In this document: positions 26,806 to 36,238 of the stretch, piece by piece | How the letters are laid out: every line of letters starts with the position of its first letter | Position numbering within the stretch: position 1 is the stretch's first letter | Source: DATKRB01 sp963794215 | GTDB lineage: Bacteria > Actinomycetota > Acidimicrobiia > Acidimicrobiales > RAAP-2 | Assembly: GCA_963794215.1 (NCBI GenBank) | Contig: CAWCCQ010000008.1 | Coordinates: 620,001-684,000 of the forward strand | DNA: 64,000 nucleotides | Direction: 5' to 3' | The notes under the pieces: model-generated | The model's input: only the letters and a program-made list of their open reading frames with translations | Databases searched by the model: none | Told to the model about the DNA's origin: nothing | Made by a program: the position numbers and the translations under genes

Positions 26806-26855
26806 TGTCAACGACGGCTGAAATTTGACCCCCTGGCGACGGCTGAAACTTGACC
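26806..26855. repeat. IS21 left terminal inverted repeat with two internal repeats
   Basis: Begins TGTCAACGACGGCTGAAA. A 19-base unit occurs twice, at 26812-26830 and 26837-26855 (CGACGGCTGAAA followed by TTTGACC or CTTGACC), as expected for the multiple transposase-binding sites at IS21 ends. Matches the right end in inverted orientation. Confidence 0.9.
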
Positions 26856-26874
26856 TCCCTCGCGGGTCCTTGGC

Positions 26875-27657
26875 TCAGCTCTGCTCGTCGGTCGGCGCCA
26901 TCCTCCCCATGTCTCGGTCCTTCAGTCGATAGCTGTCGCCCTTGAGGTTGACGACCTCGGCGTGGTGGACGAGGCGGTCGATCATGGCTGCGGCGACGAC
27001 GGGGTCGCCGAAGACCTCGCCCCAACGTCCGAAGGGCTTGTTCGAGGTGACGACGACACTGGCTCGCTCGTAGCGGGCGGAGATGAGCTGGAAGAAGAGG
27101 TTCGCCGCTTCGCCATCGAAAGGGATGTAGCCGACCTCGTCGATGACCAGGAGTGGAATGCGTCCGAGGCGGGTCAGCTCGGCGTGCAGTCGACCCAGTT
27201 GATGGGCTTCGCCGAGGCGGGCGACCCACTCGGCCGCGGTGGCGAAGGCGACACGGTGCCCGGCCTGACAGGCCCGAATACCGAGACCGATCGACAGGTG
27301 GGTCTTGCCGGTGCCCGGTGGACCGAGGAAGACGACGTTGTCCTTGGCCGCGACGAAGTCGAGGGTGCCCAGGTGGGCGACGACCTCTCGGCGCAGCGAG
27401 CGCTGGTGGTCGAAGTCGAACTCCTCGATGGTCTTGCGGGCCGGGAAGCGCGCGGCGCGGACCCGGATCTCCCCGCCGTTGGACTGGCGGGCGGCCACCT
27501 CGCGTTCCAAGCAGGCGGCGAGGAACTCCTCGTGGCTCCAACCCTCGGCTCGGGCTCGCTCGGCGAGACGCTCGACCGACTGGGCGAGGGAGGGTGCCTT
27601 GAGCGCCCGGCAGAGATAGGCGAGGTCGGCGGCGGGTTTGGTCGTCTTGGCCACCAT
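26875..27657 (-). CDS. istB: IstB transposition helper ATPase
   Basis: About 260 residues from ATG 27657; a GTG one codon earlier is possible. AAA+ ATPase with Walker A GPPGTGKTHLSIGLG near 108-122, Walker B LLVIDEVGYIPF near 168, and sensor motif VVTSNKPFGRWGE, full length for the family. IstB forms an ATP-dependent clamp on target DNA and delivers it to the IstA transpososome. The start overlaps the istA stop as TGATG, the standard IS21 translational coupling. No lesion is visible, in contrast to istA. Confidence 0.95.
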   Translation of the reverse strand: MVAKTTKPAADLAYLCRALKAPSLAQSVERLAERARAEGWSHEEFLAACLEREVAARQSNGGEIRVRAARFPARKTIEEFDFDHQRSLRREVVAHLGTLDFVAAKDNVVFLGPPGTGKTHLSIGLGIRACQAGHRVAFATAAEWVARLGEAHQLGRLHAELTRLGRIPLLVIDEVGYIPFDGEAANLFFQLISARYERASVVVTSNKPFGRWGEVFGDPVVAAAMIDRLVHHAEVVNLKGDSYRLKDRDMGRMAPTDEQS

Positions 27658-28873
27658 CACGCCACCCCCGTTGCCCGGTCATAGACCGACAGGTCGCGAA
27701 CCTCGACGTCGTCGGGGTCGCTGGTGGCGACCAGGCGGTGCTGGCCGATCAGTTCGCGTCGTGCCCGGTCGTGGACCGGGGTCGGTCAGCGTGCGGTGCT
27801 TGGCCCACGAGCGGGGATGGCGGGCGACGACCTCGCCAGCGCAGGTGACGAGGACCTCGCTCGCCGTGGCGGCCGACCTCGATGCGGCGGCCGACGACCT
27901 TGGGATGCACCGAGTAGTCGCAGGTCCCGACGCGCACGTAGTGGTCACGCCCGAGCCGCAGGCTGTGCCGCCAGGCGGTGTCGGGCAACACCGGCGGGAG
28001 CGGCATCATGGCCGCCCCGGTCCTCCTCGAAGCGCTCGACCGGCCGACAGCGCAGTGTGGCATGGATTCGGCGGTTGGCCCGCTCGAGCCACTCGGTGAA
28101 CTGGGCGTTGAAGTCCGCCGGCGAGGAGAAGCGCCGTCCGGGCAGGAAGCTCGTCTCGAGATAGCCGTTGTGCCGTTCGACCACCCCCTTGGCTTCGGGG
28201 TCGCGGGGCCGCAGCACGATCACCTTCATGCCGAGCGTCCCCCGGAAGCGCTGGAAGGGGTCGGTCAGGTTGGCCTTCCCGCCGCGGCGGGAGACGAGGG
28301 CGCCCTCGTTGTCATAGACGCCGGCCCTGGGCACCGCCCCGAGCTCGAGGAGACAGGCCAGGTTCCCCGACAAGATGTCGTGCGCCTCGCGTGAGGGGAT
28401 CATCTTGTCCGACCATCATCCGTGAGTAGCCGCAGATCCCGACGATCACCGGCGGACGGGCCAGCTGACCGGCCTCGAGCGGCACGTCGGCGGGTGGGAA
28501 CCACAGGTCCCACTGGGCGAGCTCACCGGGGAGGTACTCGGTGCGCCCCGAGGGGTCGGGCGGCAAGAACAGCGGTCGCAGCTCACGTACCCGGTCCTTC
28601 AGCACCGTCAGCGACCGCGTCCAGCCGATCCGCTCGGCGATCACCGTCGCCGGCATGCGCGGTGTGGCCATCAGCAGCCGGCGGATCTCGGGCTCGACCG
28701 AGTCCACGATCGAACCCTTCGCCTCTCGCCGATAGGCGGGTGGGCATGTCCGAGCGCAGCGCCGTGCGCACGGTGTTCCTCGCCACGCCCATCTGGCGGG
28801 CGATCTCTTTGATCGACAGACCCTCCGACCTCGACAGCCGGCGGATCTCAGCCCAGTCCTCCACTCCCAACAC
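27657..28873 (-). pseudogene. istA: IstA transposase, multiple frameshifts
   Basis: Reading down the minus strand: HTH MLGVEDWAEIRRLSRSEGLS, then IKEIARQMGVARNTVRTALR. After a frame change come EPEIRRLLMATPRMPATVIA and LAQWDLWFPPADVPLE (first Asp of DDE). After another come GVYDNEGALVSRRGGKANLT (second Asp) and AKGVVERHNGYLETSFLPGR (Glu). Two or more further slips follow before VRDLSVYDRATGVA and the TGA at 27657. All catalytic residues can be found, but at least four frame changes in 1.2 kb mean no full-length product as sequenced. Confidence 0.88.
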
Positions 28874-28945
28874 CTCTTCCTCCCCGGCTCGCTCTCGAGC
28901 CAGGGTCGACGGATCAACACCACAACGGGTGGATCCGCGGAGAGG

Positions 28946-28995
28946 GGTCAGAATTCGGCCGTCGATAAGGGGTCAGTATTCAGGCGTCGCCGACA
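28946..28995. repeat. IS21 right terminal inverted repeat
   Basis: On the minus strand it starts TGTCGGCGACGCCTGAATAC at 28995 and repeats the CGACGGCCGAATTCTGACC unit, mirroring the left end with scattered mismatches. Confidence 0.88.
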
Positions 28996-29732
28996 CCCAA
29001 GCGCTCGACGCGTTCGAGGCGCAGACTGGCGTCGACGTGGACATCCACGTCGACGGCGCCAGCGGAGCCTTCCTTGCACCGTTCTGTGCTCCCCATATCG
29101 CCTTTGACTTCCGGCTGCCGAGGGTAAAGTCCATCAGCACCTCGGGGCACAAGTTCGGCCTGGCTCCCCTGGGCGTCGGGTGGATCGTCTGGCGAGACGT
29201 CAAAGAGCTCCCCGAAGACCTCATCTTCCACGTCAGCTATCTGGGTGGGGACATGCCCGACTTCCAGATCAATTTCTCTCGTCCCGCCGGGCAGATCATC
29301 TCCCAGTACTACGAGTTCGTCCGGTTGGGCCGGGACGGATTCCGTTCGGTCCACGACGCCTCCTACGCCACGGGCCGCTACCTGGCCGAGAACATTTCCA
29401 CGCTCGGGCCCTTCGATCTGCTCGCTTCGAGCTCCCCGAGCGAGGGCATTCCGGCGGTCACCTGGCGGATAAGGGATGGCGCCGATCCCGGATACACGCT
29501 GTTCGACCTGGCTGATCGGCTGCGGGCTCGGGGGTGGCAGGTTCCCGCGTACACCCTGACCGGCGAGGTCTCCGACGTTGCGGTCCAGCGCATCCTGATT
29601 CGTCAAGGCGTCAGCCGCGATCTTGCTGGCATCCTTCTCGACGACCTACGCGGGGCGATCGACCACTTCGATCGGCATCCAGTGAGCAAGCCGATGACCG
29701 AGGCCGAGGCCGGCAGCTTCAATCACCTCTAG
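28996..29732 (+). pseudogene. gad: Glutamate decarboxylase, 3' part
   Basis: Begins with the second CCCAAGC copy and continues QALDAFEAQTGVDVDIHVDG, IAFDFRLPRVKSISTSGHKF, where the Lys of GHKF is the PLP-binding residue, then GVGWIVWRDVKELPEDLIFH, INFSRPAGQIISQYYEFVRL and a complete C-terminus to the TAG at 29732. The coding sequence itself is undamaged, which suggests the insertion is not ancient. It has no start of its own. Confidence 0.9.
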
Positions 29733-29836
29733 CGTCGCTCGGTATGCTGGGACCAGGTCGGAACGAGAGAGTGTGGGTGCCCGAGACAGACGGGTTGCCG
29801 GGACGCCAGCTGGACTCGTGCTCGACCGGTGACTGC

Positions 29837-29910
29837 GGGGACGTAGCTCAGTTGGCTAGAGCACCTGCTTTGCAAGCAGGGGGTCGTGGGTTCGAGTCCC
29901 ATCGTCTCCA
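29837..29910 (+). tRNA. tRNA-Ala(TGC)
   Basis: GGGGACG at 29837 pairs with CGTCTCC before the discriminator A at 29910 (one G-T pair). D-arm GCTCAGTTGGCTAGAGC, anticodon loop TTTGCAA (anticodon TGC) in the stem CCTGC/GCAGG, and T-arm GTGGGTTCGAGTCCCAT. 74 nt; the full CCA is not encoded. Confidence 0.95.
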
Positions 29911-29991
29911 CCGGGCCTGAAGTGCCGGCGTGGCAACGCTGACTCACGGGGGAGTCGCCGACGCCGTGGGCGCTTCGACCACGGCTTGCTT

Positions 29992-31590
29992 TCAGGTTCG
30001 ATCCGGGCGAGTCGCGGCCAGGCGGTCCCGCAACTCACTCTTGATCACCTTGCCCGTGGCGTTGAGGGGAAGGGAATCGACGATCTCCACCCGGCGGGGG
30101 ACCTTGAAATTGGCCATGTGCACTCTGGCCCACGCCACGACCTCGTCGGCCGTCAGCGTCACCCCGGCGGCCGGGACGACGAAGGCCGCACCGACCTCCC
30201 CCCACTGTGGATCGGGCAGCCCGACCACCGCAGCGCCGGCGATTTTCTCCCAATCGACGAGCATGCCCTCGACCTCCGCGGGCGCCACGTTGAAGCCGCC
30301 CATGAGGTACATGTCCTTCTTGCGGTCGCACACCTTGAGAAAGCCCTCTTCATCCGCGTAGGCAATATCACCGGTGTGCAGCCAGCCCTCGGCGTCGATC
30401 ACCGCGGCGGTCCCCTCGGGATCGTCGAAATAGCCGTCCATGACACCGAAGCCCCGCACCAACAGCTCCCCGCGCTCGCCGAGCGGAACGTCGTGACCTT
30501 CATCGTCGACGATCCTCACGTCGACGCCACGAAGCGGCCGACCCGACCAGTTGGCGACCACATCGGGCGGATCGTCGGGATGGGTGATGGCGACGATGGC
30601 ATGCGCCTCGGTCAGGCCGTACCCGGTCATTGCCCAATCGAGCCCCAGCTCGTCCTGCATTCGCCGGATCAAGTCGACGGGGACGTATGCCGCGGACGCC
30701 ACTGCGACTCGCAACGACGAGATGTCGCGTTGGGGACGGCTCGGGTGGTCGAGCATGGCCCAGAACATCGTGGGTGGTCCCGCGGTGTGGGTGATCTGTT
30801 GCTCTTCGATCATCGCCAGCGCGGCACCGGGTTCGAACACCCGCATCGGGACGGAGGTAGCGCCGGTCATCAACGCCAACATCCAGCCGGCTTTGTAGCC
30901 AAAGCAGTGGAAGAAGGGCGTCACGATCATGGTGCGGTCTCCGCGACCCAGGCAGTAACCCTCGTTGTAGGCCTCGTACCCACGCAAGCTTGCGCCATGG
31001 CGGAGCATGACGCCCTTGGGGTGCCCGGTTGTCCCTGAGGTGAACATGACATCGCTCGGGTCGTCAGGGCCGATGGCCTCGATTCGCCCGAGCACCTCGG
31101 ACTCGTCCACCCCGACGCCACGGGCGAGAAACTCGTCCCACGAGTCGGCGCCGTCCTTGCCAGCGCCTTCGAGGATCACCGTGCGCTCGAGGGCGCTGAG
31201 GGGCCGGCCCTCATCGCGCAGCATCGACACGTAGTCGAGGCCCAAGAACCCATCGACACAGATGAGAGTGCGCGCCGCGCTGCGTTCCAAGATGAAGGCC
31301 GCCTCGGATCCCTTGAAGCGGGTGTTGAGCGGCACGAGGCGCGCCCCCGTCGCCATGATCCCGAGGGCTGCGGCGATCCAGCCAGCCGAGTTGGGCGCCC
31401 ACAACGCCACCCGATCGCCCGGTTCGATCCCGTCGGCGAGCAGCGCCCGGGCGATCTGCACCATCTGCTGGCGGACGGCCAGGAAACTCAGCCGGACCTC
31501 GTCGTCGATAACGGCCAGTTCGTCACCAAACCGTTGTGCATTGAGCAGAGCCATCCGGGGGATGGAGCGGTAGGTCTCGTCGGCACGCAT
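29992..31590 (-). CDS. AMP-forming acyl-CoA synthetase (FadD-type)
   Basis: 532 residues. ANL-superfamily motifs in order: MFTSGTTGHPKGVML (P-loop, about 182-196), MTGYGLTEAHAIVA (A5 core), EGWLHTGDIAYADEEGFLKV, CDRKKDMYLMGGFNVAPAEVE (hinge) and the catalytic Lys in LPLNATGKVIKSEL. It activates a carboxylic acid to acyl-CoA at the expense of ATP. The dehydrogenase and thiolase genes directly across the divergent intergenic region suggest it primes the substrate of that pathway, perhaps a ring- or side-chain-derived acid as for FadD3/FadD17-like enzymes. The actual substrate is unknown. Confidence 0.92.
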   Translation of the reverse strand: MRADETYRSIPRMALLNAQRFGDELAVIDDEVRLSFLAVRQQMVQIARALLADGIEPGDRVALWAPNSAGWIAAALGIMATGARLVPLNTRFKGSEAAFILERSAARTLICVDGFLGLDYVSMLRDEGRPLSALERTVILEGAGKDGADSWDEFLARGVGVDESEVLGRIEAIGPDDPSDVMFTSGTTGHPKGVMLRHGASLRGYEAYNEGYCLGRGDRTMIVTPFFHCFGYKAGWMLALMTGATSVPMRVFEPGAALAMIEEQQITHTAGPPTMFWAMLDHPSRPQRDISSLRVAVASAAYVPVDLIRRMQDELGLDWAMTGYGLTEAHAIVAITHPDDPPDVVANWSGRPLRGVDVRIVDDEGHDVPLGERGELLVRGFGVMDGYFDDPEGTAAVIDAEGWLHTGDIAYADEEGFLKVCDRKKDMYLMGGFNVAPAEVEGMLVDWEKIAGAAVVGLPDPQWGEVGAAFVVPAAGVTLTADEVVAWARVHMANFKVPRRVEIVDSLPLNATGKVIKSELRDRLAATRPDRT

Positions 31591-31754
31591 CTGTCTCGTC
31601 TAGCACTCAGCGCAACCGGCCGCCTGGGCGCGCCACCGCGCGCTCCGAGCTTCTCGACAGCCCCGGTCGTGGCGCCTACTGTTCGCCACAAGCTGTGGGG
31701 ACTTGGGGAGGAACGCCCCTCCCCCGAAGGTATCGCAAGGGGGACCACGACTCG

Positions 31755-32897
31755 ATGACCGAGGTGACGCCCAAATCGCTGCGCGCCGACCTCCGATCGT
31801 GGCTGGCCACACAGGGATCGTCGTTCGAAGACGCCCGGCGCCACCGGGAGGCAGCGTCCCTAGAGGAGGCGCTCCTTCCTGAGGTTGCCATGCAACGGGC
31901 GCTCTGGGATGCGGGCTTCACCCGCTGGGGATGGCCGTCGTCATGCGGCGGATTGGGTGGACCCGCGGTCCTCCGCGCCGCGGTCTACGAGCAGCTGGTC
32001 CTTGAGGGCTTCCGTCTGTCCCAAGCAATGCTGACGGTCGAGACGCTCGGCCCAGCGATGGTTGCCTTCGCACCAGCGCTCACCGAGTCGCACCTTGGAC
32101 CATGCCTGCGTGGCGACGAGGTGTGGTGCCAGGGATTCTCCGAGCCCGACGCCGGAAGCGATCTCGCTTCCCTGCGCTGCCGTGCCGCGGCGACACCCGA
32201 CGGGTGGTCGCTGTCGGGCCAGAAGGTCTGGTCGAGCCTCGGCAGCGTGTCGCAACGCACCGCCATGTTGGCGCGCACCGCAGACGGCGGGCACCGTGGC
32301 ATCTCCATGCTGTTGGTCGATCTCGATGCGCCAGGCTGCGTGGTGCGGCCCATCCGCGCGAGCAGCGGGAGAAACGAATTCGCGGAGCTCTTCTTTGACG
32401 AGACGCCCGTCGGCGCAGACCGCATAATTGGCGAGCTGAACGGCGGTTGGGCCGTTGCGATGTATCTGTTGCAATGGGAGCGCGGGATGTATGCGTGGCA
32501 ACGGCAGGCGGTCTTGCACGCGCGGTTGGCGGATCTCGTGGCCGAGGTCGATCCGTCCGATTCGGTGGCCGAGACGATGCTCGCTGACGCGTGGGTCAGG
32601 CTGACCGCCGTCCGAGCTGCGGCGGCGGCGACCGTTCGCCGCCTCGCCGAGGGACAGAACCCCGGCCCGGAGATATCGGTGGACAAGATCTTGTTGTCGA
32701 CGGCCGAACAGGCCTTGTCCGAGTGCTACCGCCGGCTGCAGCCGCTTCGCTTCACCTTTGGCCATGCTGCCGACGACCAGGTGCACCGCGGAGATTGGTT
32801 TTACTCACGAATGGCGACGATCTACGGAGGCGCGCTCGATATTCAACGCTCGATCCTCGCCGAACGGGTCCTCGGACTGCCGAGGTCGCGAACGTGA
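31755..32897 (+). CDS. Acyl-CoA dehydrogenase, FAD-binding subunit
   Basis: 380 residues from ATG 31755. QGFSEPDAGSDLASLRCRAA and GWSLSGQKVWSSLGSVSQRT form the middle domain; the C-terminal IYGGALDIQRSILAERVLGL binds FAD. Oxidises acyl-CoA to enoyl-CoA and passes electrons to ETF. Its stop overlaps the next gene (GTGA), which encodes a second, more divergent dehydrogenase-like chain. Paired genes of this kind encode alpha2beta2 heterotetramers in actinobacterial steroid side-chain degradation (FadE26-27, FadE28-29). Heteromer formation is inferred from the pairing. Confidence 0.92.
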   Translation: MTEVTPKSLRADLRSWLATQGSSFEDARRHREAASLEEALLPEVAMQRALWDAGFTRWGWPSSCGGLGGPAVLRAAVYEQLVLEGFRLSQAMLTVETLGPAMVAFAPALTESHLGPCLRGDEVWCQGFSEPDAGSDLASLRCRAAATPDGWSLSGQKVWSSLGSVSQRTAMLARTADGGHRGISMLLVDLDAPGCVVRPIRASSGRNEFAELFFDETPVGADRIIGELNGGWAVAMYLLQWERGMYAWQRQAVLHARLADLVAEVDPSDSVAETMLADAWVRLTAVRAAAAATVRRLAEGQNPGPEISVDKILLSTAEQALSECYRRLQPLRFTFGHAADDQVHRGDWFYSRMATIYGGALDIQRSILAERVLGLPRSRT

Positions 32898-33838
32898 CGT
32901 TCGTCGAGGAATCCTTGCGGTCCACGGCTCACGAGCTTTTCGCCGGCCCGGATCGTCGTCTCACCTTGGCTCGGCTGCTCGACCTCGGCTGGGACGAACT
33001 CGCCGAGCACGATCTGCGATCAGGGGTAACTGCGTTGGCCGAGGAGCAGGGCCGTTCCAGAGGCGAGTCCCGGCTGCTCGAGCTCACGATGGAGGTCGGG
33101 CTGGGCCGGGCGACCGACCTGGCACTGGCGGCGCTCGTGGTGCCCCTGGTCACCCGGCCGCCGAATGCCGACGACCCCGGCGCCATCGTCCGAGGCGTCC
33201 TTCTCGACGACGCCAGTGCAGCCCGGGGGCTCACGATCGCCCTCTACGGCGACGGCCAGATGGTGCTCCGGCGGGTGGACGCTCTAGCCATGGACGTGAT
33301 GAACAGAACGGGCATTGACCCGGACGCGGGCATGGTATTGGTCGAAGGCCAACCACCGCCCGGTGAGGACGTTCGCCTCGACCCGAGCGCCTGGGACCAC
33401 GCGGTAGCGCTCGGCTCGCTTGCCCTAGCTCACGAGCTTTTGGGGATCACTCGAGCAATGTTGGACCTGGCCGTGGAGCACGTCTCAGTGCGCCATCAGT
33501 TCGGCGTGCCTCTCGGATCGTTCCAGGCGGTGCAGCACCGGCTTGCAGACGTTCTCGTCGGGCTCGAGGGGGCTCGAGCAATCACTCGCACCGCGTGGAT
33601 CGATCACGACCGGTTCCTCTGTGCAGCAGCGTGGGCCGCGGCCCGTCGGGCATTCGAGGTGGCGTCCGAGCATTGCCAGCAGGTCTTGGGAGCGATGGGC
33701 TGTACGTGGGAGCACGATCTCCAGCGCTACCAGCGGCGCGGCCTTCTCCTCGAACAGCTGCTCGACCCGGGCCCTTGCCTTGGGGAAGCGCTTGGGAGCG
33801 TTGTGCTCGAACAACGACGAACAGAGGTCTTGGCATGA
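32894..33838 (+). CDS. Acyl-CoA dehydrogenase-like partner subunit
   Basis: 314 residues from GTG 32894, shorter than a full acyl-CoA dehydrogenase. The central domain is reduced, with no SEPDAGSD box, and the C-terminal YGG-x2-IQR motif of the FAD subunit is missing (WEHDLQRYQRRGLLLEQLLD instead). The helical domain (HELLGITRAMLDLAVEHVSV, RHQFGVPLGSFQAVQHRLAD) is clear. This matches the non-FAD chain of heterotetrameric dehydrogenases. Overlaps its neighbours on both sides (GTGA and ATGA), so stoichiometric co-translation is likely. Confidence 0.88.
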   Translation: MTFVEESLRSTAHELFAGPDRRLTLARLLDLGWDELAEHDLRSGVTALAEEQGRSRGESRLLELTMEVGLGRATDLALAALVVPLVTRPPNADDPGAIVRGVLLDDASAARGLTIALYGDGQMVLRRVDALAMDVMNRTGIDPDAGMVLVEGQPPPGEDVRLDPSAWDHAVALGSLALAHELLGITRAMLDLAVEHVSVRHQFGVPLGSFQAVQHRLADVLVGLEGARAITRTAWIDHDRFLCAAAWAAARRAFEVASEHCQQVLGAMGCTWEHDLQRYQRRGLLLEQLLDPGPCLGEALGSVVLEQRRTEVLA

Positions 33839-35014
33839 GGGGAATCGCGACTATCAGCACGTACCAACCAGCGTGGGTCGACGCGAGGGGGACCCGGGTG
33901 AGCGGACCCGACGAGGACACGGTGACGATGGCGATCGAGGCTGGACGGGCAGCCCTCGGAGCCGGCGAGCTGGTCCCCGATCGTGTGGTGTTCGTGAGCC
34001 GCCAATTCCCGCTCCTCGAGGGGGCCAACGCTGCTGTGCTCCTCGGGGGTCTCGGACTTCCGGGCCACCTCGATGTCATCGAGCGGTTGGGCGGAGCGCC
34101 CGCCGCCCTCGATGCGATGCTCGGCGCGGCAAGTCGGACCCTGATCGTCGCTGCAGACGACGATCCGGGCGCCGGGGCCTGTGCGGTGCTCGTGGACGAA
34201 CCATCCTCCTTGGTGCCGGCCGGCCGGATCCAGCGCAGTCTCCCCCTGCGTGCACGGGGGCTCGACGGGGTGGTCCATCAAGACGACGACCCACGGCTGC
34301 AGCGTGAACGAGGGGTGCGCGCGGCATTCGAGCGCGTGTCGCTGCAGGCCAAACCCCTTTCGGTCGCCGGGCTGGCGGCCAAGGAGGCAGCGACGTTCTG
34401 CGAGGGTCATCCACCCGATCTCCCCACCACCGGGGCAAGCAGCGTTGGGTTCGCCCTCGGTGCCCTCGCCAAGGCCGGAGCACGAGGCGTGGTCGCCGCG
34501 GTCGAGCAGGCCTCACTCAGCGCGGCACAGTTCGATCCGTCCGGCATACGGGTGGTGGAGGTCGCCCGCGCCGCCACGCAACTCCCTGCCGGGCTCCCCG
34601 CTCCGGGCCCGGACATCAAGCTCGCCTTCACCGCCTACGAACGAGCCTTCGAGGCCAAGGTCCGCTGGGAGGCCGCGCGATGCCGCCAGTGCGGCACGCT
34701 CGCTCTCCCGCCTCGGTTCCGATGTCTCGAATGTGGCTCCGAAGAAGCCCACCACCTCGTCGAGCTTCCTCGTCGCGGCGCAGGTGTACACCGCGACGAC
34801 TGTGCACGTCACCGTGCCGGGCCTCGCCTCGCCCTACTCGTTGGTCGTTGTCGAGGTCGACGGGGTAGGCGTGCGGACGCTGGCCACGATAACCGACGCT
34901 CCAGCCGGCTCGGTGGCCATCGGCGACTGGGGGAGGATGGTACTGCGCCGGGTGGCAGTTCGTTCGGGTGTTCCCGATTACGGGTATGCGTTTGCTCCCG
35001 AGGAGACCGCGTGA
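33835..35014 (+). pseudogene. Ketoacyl-synthase/HMG-CoA-synthase-like domain fused to zinc ribbon-OB fold (DUF35), one-base frameshift
   Basis: ATG 33835 gives MRGIATISTYQPAWVDARGT, a start typical of HMG-CoA synthase-like thiolase-fold proteins. The thiolase-like part runs to about residue 275, but the usual Cys active site is not evident. A rubredoxin-type zinc ribbon follows (CRQCGTLALPPRFRCLECG, about 282-302), then an OB fold. Near 34778 the frame slips; the other frame gives QVYTATTVHVTVPGLASPYS, VVVEVDGVGVRTLATITDAP and a TGA overlapping the next ATG. DUF35 partners bind and activate thiolase-type aldolases or thiolases such as Ltp2, and the next gene is such a thiolase. One surplus G in CGTCGCGGCGCAGG would explain the shift. 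Confidence 0.8.
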
Positions 35015-36174
35015 TGCGGCGGGTCGCCGTGGTGGGTGCGGGGATGACGCCATTCGCCGAGCACTTCGGTCTCGGCATCAAGGATCTGGTCCCGATGGCG
35101 GTGTCCGAGATGGAGAGATCGGTCGACAAGGGCCTGGATCGTTCCGACATCGACGGGGCATGGTTCGGCGAGCTGACAACGACCGACGGCTTCCCCTCGG
35201 GGATACTCGCCGACTCGTGCGGGCTGCTGGATATTCCAGTGACCCACGTGGAGAACGCCTGTGCCACGGGCCAGGACGCGCTGCGCAACGCAGTGTTCGG
35301 CGTCGCTTCAGGCTATCTCGACGTCGCACTCGTCGTCGGAGCCGACAAGGTGCGCGAGACCTCTGCCCGCTCGACCTTCTGGGACTGGATGGCCATGACC
35401 CGGGACATGGCCTGGGACTATCCTCTCGGCCTGGTCGCGCCGGCCAACTTCGCTCTGCACGTTCGCCGCTACCTCTACGAGGGGCCGGCCACTCGCGAGC
35501 ACCTCGCCATGATCGCGGTGAAGAACCATCACCATGCCATGTCGAACCCCAAGGCCCAACTCCATCAGGAGATCACGGTGGAGCAGGTACTGGCCGCTCC
35601 GATGGTGGTCGAGCCGTTTGGCCTCTACGACTGCACACCCCAGACCGACGGTGCGGCCTCCCTCCTGATTGTTGGCGAGGAAGTCGTCGATCGCTACACG
35701 GACCACCCCGTGTGGATCCGGGGCATCGGCCTGGGCATGGACCGGGTCATGCATCAACACAAGGTCGACATGACGACCTTTCCCCCGACTCGAAAGGCGG
35801 CGAAGGCCGCGTACGCGATGGCCAACCTCCAACCGAGCGATATCGACGTGGCCGAGGTCCACGACTGCTTCACCGGGGTGGAGTTGATCTCCTACGAAGA
35901 TCTGGGGTTCGCCGAACGATTCGGGGGCCACAAACTGGTGGAGGACCACGACACGAGCGTCGGCGGGCGGATCCCGGTCAATCCGTCTGGAGGGCTCAAA
36001 GCCAAGGGGCATCCACCGGGAGCCACCGGCGTGGCCCAATGCGTGGAGTTGTTCGAACAGCTCCGGGGTGAGGCCAACAACCAAGTGGACGGCGCTCGCA
36101 TCGCCCTCGCGCACAACATAGGCGGGCCGACCGCGGTCTCGGCGGTGACCATCCTTGCCACCGAGCGTGAGTGA
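35014..36174 (+). CDS. Thiolase / lipid-transfer-protein-like acetyl-CoA acetyltransferase
   Basis: 386 residues from ATG 35014 (overlap with the upstream stop). SCP-x/Ltp-type thiolase: MRRVAVVGAGMTPFAEHFGL, active Cys in HVENACATGQDALRNAVFGV near 88, HDCFTGVELISYEDLG, and VNPSGGLKAKGHPPGATGVA carrying the C-terminal His. The second Cys of classical thiolases is replaced by HNIGGPTAVSAVTIL, as in Ltp-type enzymes. These act as thiolases or retro-aldolases together with DUF35 partners, and the preceding gene encodes exactly such a domain. Probably the C-C cleavage step of this cluster. Confidence 0.92.
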   Translation: MRRVAVVGAGMTPFAEHFGLGIKDLVPMAVSEMERSVDKGLDRSDIDGAWFGELTTTDGFPSGILADSCGLLDIPVTHVENACATGQDALRNAVFGVASGYLDVALVVGADKVRETSARSTFWDWMAMTRDMAWDYPLGLVAPANFALHVRRYLYEGPATREHLAMIAVKNHHHAMSNPKAQLHQEITVEQVLAAPMVVEPFGLYDCTPQTDGAASLLIVGEEVVDRYTDHPVWIRGIGLGMDRVMHQHKVDMTTFPPTRKAAKAAYAMANLQPSDIDVAEVHDCFTGVELISYEDLGFAERFGGHKLVEDHDTSVGGRIPVNPSGGLKAKGHPPGATGVAQCVELFEQLRGEANNQVDGARIALAHNIGGPTAVSAVTILATERE

Positions 36175-36238
36175 CGAGACCTTGCCCGTCGGGACACCGT
36201 CCGCATCCTGACTGTGCGTGCCCCACGGAGCGCCAGCG

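Larger units (their letters stand above)
26806..28995 (-). mobile_element. IS21-family insertion sequence, 2190 bp
   Basis: Both ends begin TGTC and form imperfect inverted repeats of about 50 bases. The element is flanked by the 7-bp direct repeat CCCAAGC (26799-26805 and 28996-29002). It carries istA and istB on the minus strand in the usual overlapping order. Deleting the element plus one repeat copy restores the glutamate decarboxylase sequence LSQALDAFEAQTGVDVD exactly, which fixes both boundaries to the base. IstB looks intact while IstA is multiply frameshifted. Confidence 0.95.
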
